DNA of 8,097 nucleotides from NCBI GenBank assembly GCA_037440525.1, contig JBBITW010000158.1, positions 1 through 8,097 of the forward strand, given 5' to 3'. The notes under the pieces were generated by a model. It was not told the origin of the DNA. It made no database searches and saw nothing but the letters and a program-made list of their open reading frames with translations. Positions 5,162 to 8,097 of this stretch are shown piece by piece. Numbering within the stretch: position 1 is the stretch's first letter; every line of letters starts with the position of its first letter. The position numbers and the translations under genes were made by a program. This DNA is from JBBITW01 sp037440525 (GTDB lineage: Bacteria; Desulfobacterota; BSN033; UBA1163).

Positions 5162-5791
5162 ATGAATCATCCATTGGTTGATGCAATCACAAATATGAAG
5201 GAAGTGGAGGCCTTAAGACTGACAAAGGAGATGCTGGAGAATGATGAAGATCCTATGAAGATTTTAGCCCTCTGCAGAGAGGCAATGGATTTTGTTGGAA
5301 AGCGTTTTGAGCAGGGAGAGTATTTTCTACCTGAATTGATATTGGCTGGAAAGATGTTGGAACAGATAGCCAGTATGGTAAAACCCAAATTGGCAGAGGT
5401 TCATGAGAAGAAGGGCAAAGGTAAGGTCATTATCGGGACTGTGGAGGGAGATATCCATGATATCGGGAAAAATATTGTTACCTTTATGCTTGATGTAAAT
5501 GGGTTCGAAGTCCACGATTTGGGAATAGATGTGCCATCAGTTCGTTTTGTCGAGGCTATCAAGGAGGTCAAACCTCAAGTCGTGGGTTTAAGTGGTTTTC
5601 TTACCCTCGCTTTCGATTCAATGAAGAAGACTATCGAGGCGATAGAAGAATCTGGCTTAAGAGATAAGGTTAAGATAATGATAGGTGGTGGTCAGATAGA
5701 TGAGACAATTAGAAAATATACAAAGGCCGATGCCTATGGAACTGATGCAATGGCTGCGGTCTCTCTGTGTAAGAGATGGATTGGTGAATAA
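5162..5791 (+). CDS. Methyltransferase-type cobalamin-binding (corrinoid) protein
   Basis: The protein is a MtmC/MtbC/MttC-like corrinoid carrier that shuttles a methyl group between a substrate methyltransferase and an acceptor methyltransferase. The 209-residue length is typical. An N-terminal helical cap domain (about residues 1-85) carries the family's GEYFLPELILAGKML segment. The C-terminal Rossmann-like B12 domain (about 88-209) has GDIHDIGKNI with the lower cobalt ligand in the D-x-H-x-x-G motif (D97, H99, G102). It also has GLSGFLTLAF and IGGGQIDE, matching the S-x-L and GG cobalamin motifs. ATG 5162 is preferred over TTG 5156: AAGGAG (5147-5152) is nine bases from the ATG but only three from the TTG. 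A consensus promoter lies just upstream. No methyltransferase partner, methyltransferase-activating protein or pyrrolysine-type gene is in the window, so the substrate cannot be named. Its place between pxpA and pxpB is unusual. Confidence 0.93.
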   Translation: MNHPLVDAITNMKEVEALRLTKEMLENDEDPMKILALCREAMDFVGKRFEQGEYFLPELILAGKMLEQIASMVKPKLAEVHEKKGKGKVIIGTVEGDIHDIGKNIVTFMLDVNGFEVHDLGIDVPSVRFVEAIKEVKPQVVGLSGFLTLAFDSMKKTIEAIEESGLRDKVKIMIGGGQIDETIRKYTKADAYGTDAMAAVSLCKRWIGE

Positions 5792-5825
5792 GAGTGAACC
5801 CTGGGAGAGGACAATTTCAATTTCT

Positions 5826-5887
5826 ACCTAAATTGAGCAATTTTTATAAAAGTTTTTCCGCCAAAGTCGGAATCACTAAATTTAGGT
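5826..5887 (+). repeat. Short, decayed repeat copy E
   Basis: ACCTAAATTGAGCAATT at the left and AATCACTAAATTTAGGT at the right form imperfect terminal inverted repeats. They enclose a truncated piece of the B/C-type interior (TTTTTCCGCCAAAGTCGG). At about 60 bases it is an internally deleted copy lacking the CATTCCGAG core. It lies between the corrinoid gene and pxpB and would form a hairpin in any read-through transcript. Confidence 0.8.
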
Positions 5888-5958
5888 TCTATACGATTCT
5901 AAATATTTTTGCCTGAGATTCATTCTCTCTTCTTATTGAATTGGGTCTATTGCTTTTT

Positions 5959-6651
5959 ATGGGCCTTTATGAAAAAACTCTATATTTTTTGATGGGTGAT
6001 CGGGGATTACTTCTTGAATTTGGAGATGAAATCAGCCCCGAGGTGAATGAAAAAGTCAGACAGATGGCTCTCACCATTCAAACCCAGCATATCGATGGGA
6101 TTATTGAAATAGTCCCTACATACTGCGCTCTGCTTATAATCTACAATCCTTTGGCCATATCTATTGGTGAATTAAAAGAAAGGCTACAACAAATAGAGGC
6201 AGGACTAAAGAAGATTAATTTCCCCAGGCCAAGACTTATTAGAATTCCTGTAGTTTATGGCGGAGATTATGGGCCTGATTTAATTAGTGTAGCAACTTAT
6301 CATCATATCTCTCCTGATGAGGTAATTCGACTCCACTGCAGTAAATCTTATCTCGTCTATATGGTAGGTTTTATGCCTGGATTTCCTTATATGGGTGACC
6401 TCCCTGAGGGCCTAACCACGCCTCGACTGAAAACACCAAGGCTGTCCGTCCCTAAGGGTTCAGTTGCAATTGCTAATAGACAGACAGGAATCTATCCAAT
6501 GGAGAGTCCGGGTGGATGGCAAATTTTAGGTCGAACCCCTGTAAAATTATTTCATCTTGATAAAGATCCACCTGTTCTCATTCAGATGGGAGATCTTGTG
6601 AGTTTTTATCCTATCAGTGAAAGAGAGTTTGAGCAATGGGATTCTGAATAA
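5959..6651 (+). CDS. pxpB: 5-oxoprolinase subunit PxpB (KipI family)
   Basis: Partner of PxpC and PxpA in ATP-dependent 5-oxoproline hydrolysis; the homologous KipI protein of Bacillus inhibits the sporulation kinase KinA. From ATG 5959 the protein has 230 residues, a normal length. Family motifs are MGDRGLLLEFGDEISPEVN (12-30), GFMPGFPYMG (137-146), paired PR dipeptides at 155-156 and 160-161, VPKGSVAIANRQTGIYP (164-180) and SPGGWQILGRTP (183-194), the last forming the catalytic-type cyclophilin-like core shared with allophanate hydrolases. The start is uncertain: TTG 5941 would add six hydrophobic residues, ATG 5992 would begin at MGDRG, and none has a clear Shine-Dalgarno. I prefer 5959 because MxxYEK-type beginnings just before the MGD motif look natural for the family. 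It follows the corrinoid gene after 167 bases containing repeat E. Poor translation signals suggest modest expression. Confidence 0.93.
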   Translation: MGLYEKTLYFLMGDRGLLLEFGDEISPEVNEKVRQMALTIQTQHIDGIIEIVPTYCALLIIYNPLAISIGELKERLQQIEAGLKKINFPRPRLIRIPVVYGGDYGPDLISVATYHHISPDEVIRLHCSKSYLVYMVGFMPGFPYMGDLPEGLTTPRLKTPRLSVPKGSVAIANRQTGIYPMESPGGWQILGRTPVKLFHLDKDPPVLIQMGDLVSFYPISEREFEQWDSE

Positions 6652-6691
6652 AGTCATAAATCCCTATGTCAAGGCTCAAATCTGAGGTCTC

Positions 6692-6711
6692 TTAAAAAGT
6701 ATTAAAAAGTA
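6692..6711. repeat. Short direct repeat after pxpB
   Basis: TTAAAAAGTA occurs twice in tandem (6692-6701 and 6702-6711). It is a short AT-rich duplication, noted for completeness. Confidence 0.7.
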
Positions 6712-6723
6712 TTCTTATAGACT

Positions 6724-6764
6724 GGGGAGGTGGGGTGGAAAAACCTTCACCTTAATCCTCTCCC
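6724..6764 (+). repeat. GC-rich hairpin at the left edge of repeat F
   Basis: GGGGAGGTGGGGTGGAAAAA followed by CCTTCACC and CCTCTCCCC can pair as an imperfect stem with an A-rich loop. It is the first strong structure after the pxpB stop at 6651 and might slow RNA polymerase or protect the upstream message. No T-run follows, so it is not a standard terminator. It overlaps the CCTTCACCTTAATCCTCTCC module of repeat F. Confidence 0.45.
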
Positions 6765-6944
6765 CTTGCAGACTGTGTCCCAATGAGGTGTATGCCATGT
6801 TTGTCATTCCGAGTCTCCTTTTTCTGTCATTCCGAGCGGAGCGAGGAATCTATGAGATTGCCACGCAATGACTGATAAATGTCCGCTCAAAGCGGGTCCG
6901 CCTTTGGCGGAAAGGCTTTAATTAAAAAAATCGCTCAATTTAGG
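6743..6944 (+). repeat. Chimeric repeat, copy F
   Basis: The left half matches copy D: CCTTCACCTTAATCCTCTCC, GACTGTGTCCCAATGAGGTG, one GTCATTCCGAGTCTCC unit and the core GTCATTCCGAGCGGAGCGAG. The right half matches copy B: GAGATTGCCACGCAATGACT, CCGCTCAAAGCGGG, GCCTTTGGCGGAAAGGC and the end AATCGCTCAATTTAGG (6929-6944). The two types join at the shared core, as expected from recombination within it. The element fills most of the 360-base gap between pxpB and pxpC. Confidence 0.9.
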
Positions 6945-6962
6945 TTTTCATTATTCAGTTTT

Positions 6963-6990
6963 TTGATTTTGTTTTAAAATTTTAGATAAT
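6963..6990 (+). promoter_or_regulatory. Possible sigma70 promoter of pxpC
   Basis: TTGATT (6963-6968) and GATAAT (6985-6990) are separated by 16 bases, with four and five matches to the consensus hexamers. It sits between the end of repeat F and the pxpC ribosome-binding site. A start near 6997 would leave only about 15 bases of leader. Such matches are easily found in AT-rich DNA, so this is tentative. Confidence 0.35.
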
Positions 6991-7011
6991 CAAGATTCGT
7001 GGAGAATTCTG

Positions 7012-8022
7012 TTGGAAGAGATGATTAATGGAGAACCTGCTTTTGAAGTATTGTATCCTGGGGTATTGACTACGATTCAGGATATGGGACGTTATGGTTT
7101 CAGTCAATTTGGAGTACCAATGTGTGGTGCCCTCGATACATTTTCTCTTAGAATAGGGAACATATTAGTGGGAAACAACGAAGATGATGCCTGTCTTGAG
7201 ATTACAGTCATTGGCCCAACTCTGAAGGTGAAAAGAGAGGTGGTCATAGCCATCACAGGTGGAGATCTTTCACCTACATTGAATGAAGAACCTCTGGAAA
7301 TGTGGATGGCACATATTTTGGTTGAGGGGGACGTCATCTCATTTAAAAAATTAAGAGCAGGATGCCGTTCATACATGGCTGTGAGTGGAGGATTTAGTGT
7401 CCCAAAAATAATGGGAAGCCGATCTACCTACCTTTCTGGAGGATTTGGTGGAGTAGAAGGAAGGGCATTAAAACAGAATGATATACTTTTTATTTCAAAT
7501 AAACCACTACCTTTAGACAGATTGGGTATTAGATTTCCAAAGGATTTTATTCCTATCGTGGAAAGGGAAGTAGTTCTTCATGTCATCCCTGGACCACAGG
7601 ATAATCATTTTACCAAGGAAGGATCAAAAATATTTTACTCCTCAACTTATCAGGTTACTCCGAAATGTAACCGTATGGGGATTCGACTTGAAGGGCCAAA
7701 AATTGATAGACGTCCTGATATGGAGGAATCAATTATCTCAGAGGGTTTAATTCCGGGTTCGATTCAAGTGCCAGGTGATGGTAAGCCCATAATCATTCTG
7801 ACCGAAATGGTAACAGGAGGTTATTCTAAGATCGCTACAATCATATCAACCGATTTACAAAAATTAGCACAACTAAAACCAGGAGACATTGTTCGATTCA
7901 AACCAGTTTCAATTGAAGAGGCCCACTGCCTCCTTAAGGAACAGGAAGAGAAGATAGAAAAGTTTAAAGCCCTAATCTCATCACACTCTATTCCCTCCAT
8001 ACCAAGAACCCCAATAACATAA
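7012..8022 (+). CDS. pxpC: 5-oxoprolinase subunit PxpC (KipA / biotin-dependent carboxyltransferase-like family)
   Basis: Third subunit of the ATP-dependent 5-oxoprolinase. It pairs with PxpB to form the part related to the urea amidolyase/allophanate hydrolase family, and PxpA completes the enzyme. Despite the family name no biotin-carrier motif is present. Motifs seen are PGVLTTIQDMGRYGF (residues 16-30), GVPMCGALD (34-42), GGDLSP (83-88), VSGGFSVPKIMGSRSTYLSG (124-143) and GGVEGRAL (146-153), then PGPQDNHF, RMGIRLEGP, and SEGLIPGSIQVPGDGKPII before a VTGGY block. The 336-residue length is normal. TTG 7012 is chosen because GTGGAG (6999-7004) lies seven bases upstream; the next in-frame ATG at 7021 has no properly spaced site. 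The C-terminal tail (about residues 310-336) is low in conservation and rich in Ser, Ile and Pro. A 360-base gap with repeat F separates it from pxpB, wider than usual for these often adjacent genes. Confidence 0.95.
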   Translation: MEEMINGEPAFEVLYPGVLTTIQDMGRYGFSQFGVPMCGALDTFSLRIGNILVGNNEDDACLEITVIGPTLKVKREVVIAITGGDLSPTLNEEPLEMWMAHILVEGDVISFKKLRAGCRSYMAVSGGFSVPKIMGSRSTYLSGGFGGVEGRALKQNDILFISNKPLPLDRLGIRFPKDFIPIVEREVVLHVIPGPQDNHFTKEGSKIFYSSTYQVTPKCNRMGIRLEGPKIDRRPDMEESIISEGLIPGSIQVPGDGKPIIILTEMVTGGYSKIATIISTDLQKLAQLKPGDIVRFKPVSIEEAHCLLKEQEEKIEKFKALISSHSIPSIPRTPIT

Positions 8023-8037
8023 ATTCTGCTCTTTTGA

Positions 8038-8097
8038 TCATAAATTTCTTCCTCTCGATTCCCATTTGGCCTTTGATGCCGCTCTCTTTCTAAATAG
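8038..8097 (-). CDS. Possible C-terminus of a convergent gene (partial)
   Basis: On the minus strand a frame open from the window edge ends in TGA at 8040-8038 and encodes 19 residues, LFRKRAASKAKWESRGRNL. The basic, small-residue-rich tail looks like a plausible protein C-terminus. Its stop lies 15 bases past the pxpC stop, as in a tight convergent pair. Nothing in 19 residues allows a family call, and another minus-strand frame is also open here, so this is weakly supported. Confidence 0.25.
   Translation of the reverse strand, partial: LFRKRAASKAKWESRGRNL

Noticed and set aside
7821..8097. Long minus-strand open frame reaching the window edge
   Set aside because: Most of it is antisense to the conserved C-terminal half of PxpC and it has no start in the window; the other minus-strand frame ending at 8038 fits a convergent gene better.

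Overview
The window looks like a chromosomal segment of an AT-rich, anaerobic-type bacterium. A bacterial enhancer-binding response regulator, a consensus -24/-12 promoter, Shine-Dalgarno sequences, TTGACA/TATAAT promoters, a methyltransferase-type corrinoid protein and many small palindromic intergenic repeats together suggest an uncultured Desulfobacterota- or Nitrospirota-like organism. No ribosomal or tRNA marker is present, so this placement is an inference.

Left part (1-1810), minus strand. A sigma54-activating response regulator (1771-395) lies upstream of the start of a small exported protein that runs off the left edge (85-1). The gap between them holds a near-perfect sigma54 promoter (158-143) and a 10-bp perfect dyad (261-270) at a typical enhancer distance. 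The simplest reading is a local circuit in which the regulator switches on the exported peptide. The regulator has its own sigma70-like promoter placed so close to the start codon that its mRNA may be leaderless.

Middle part (1880-4184). Four of the six mosaic palindromic repeats lie here, among small genes: a solo B3/B4 (PheT editing-domain-like) protein on the plus strand, a 53-residue lipoprotein with a CPKCG knuckle on the minus strand, and a 22-codon, lysine/threonine-rich microprotein gene on the minus strand. The microprotein gene is far below normal gene-calling limits but has a complete promoter and ribosome-binding site. The B3/B4 and lipoprotein genes converge and are bracketed by two near-identical repeats in opposite orientation.

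Right part (4323-8022), plus strand. pxpA, a corrinoid protein gene, pxpB and pxpC follow in one direction. PxpA, PxpB and PxpC form the ATP-dependent 5-oxoprolinase that opens 5-oxoproline to glutamate. The corrinoid protein is an unexpected insert. It has its own consensus promoter, overlapping the pxpA stop codon, and no methyltransferase partner in the window. Two further repeats sit in the gaps before pxpB and pxpC. A possible C-terminus of a convergent gene lies at the right edge.

Most novel candidates: the 22-residue basic microprotein, the sigma54-controlled exported peptide, the corrinoid gene inside the 5-oxoprolinase locus, and the mosaic repeat family built from three modules sharing one core.
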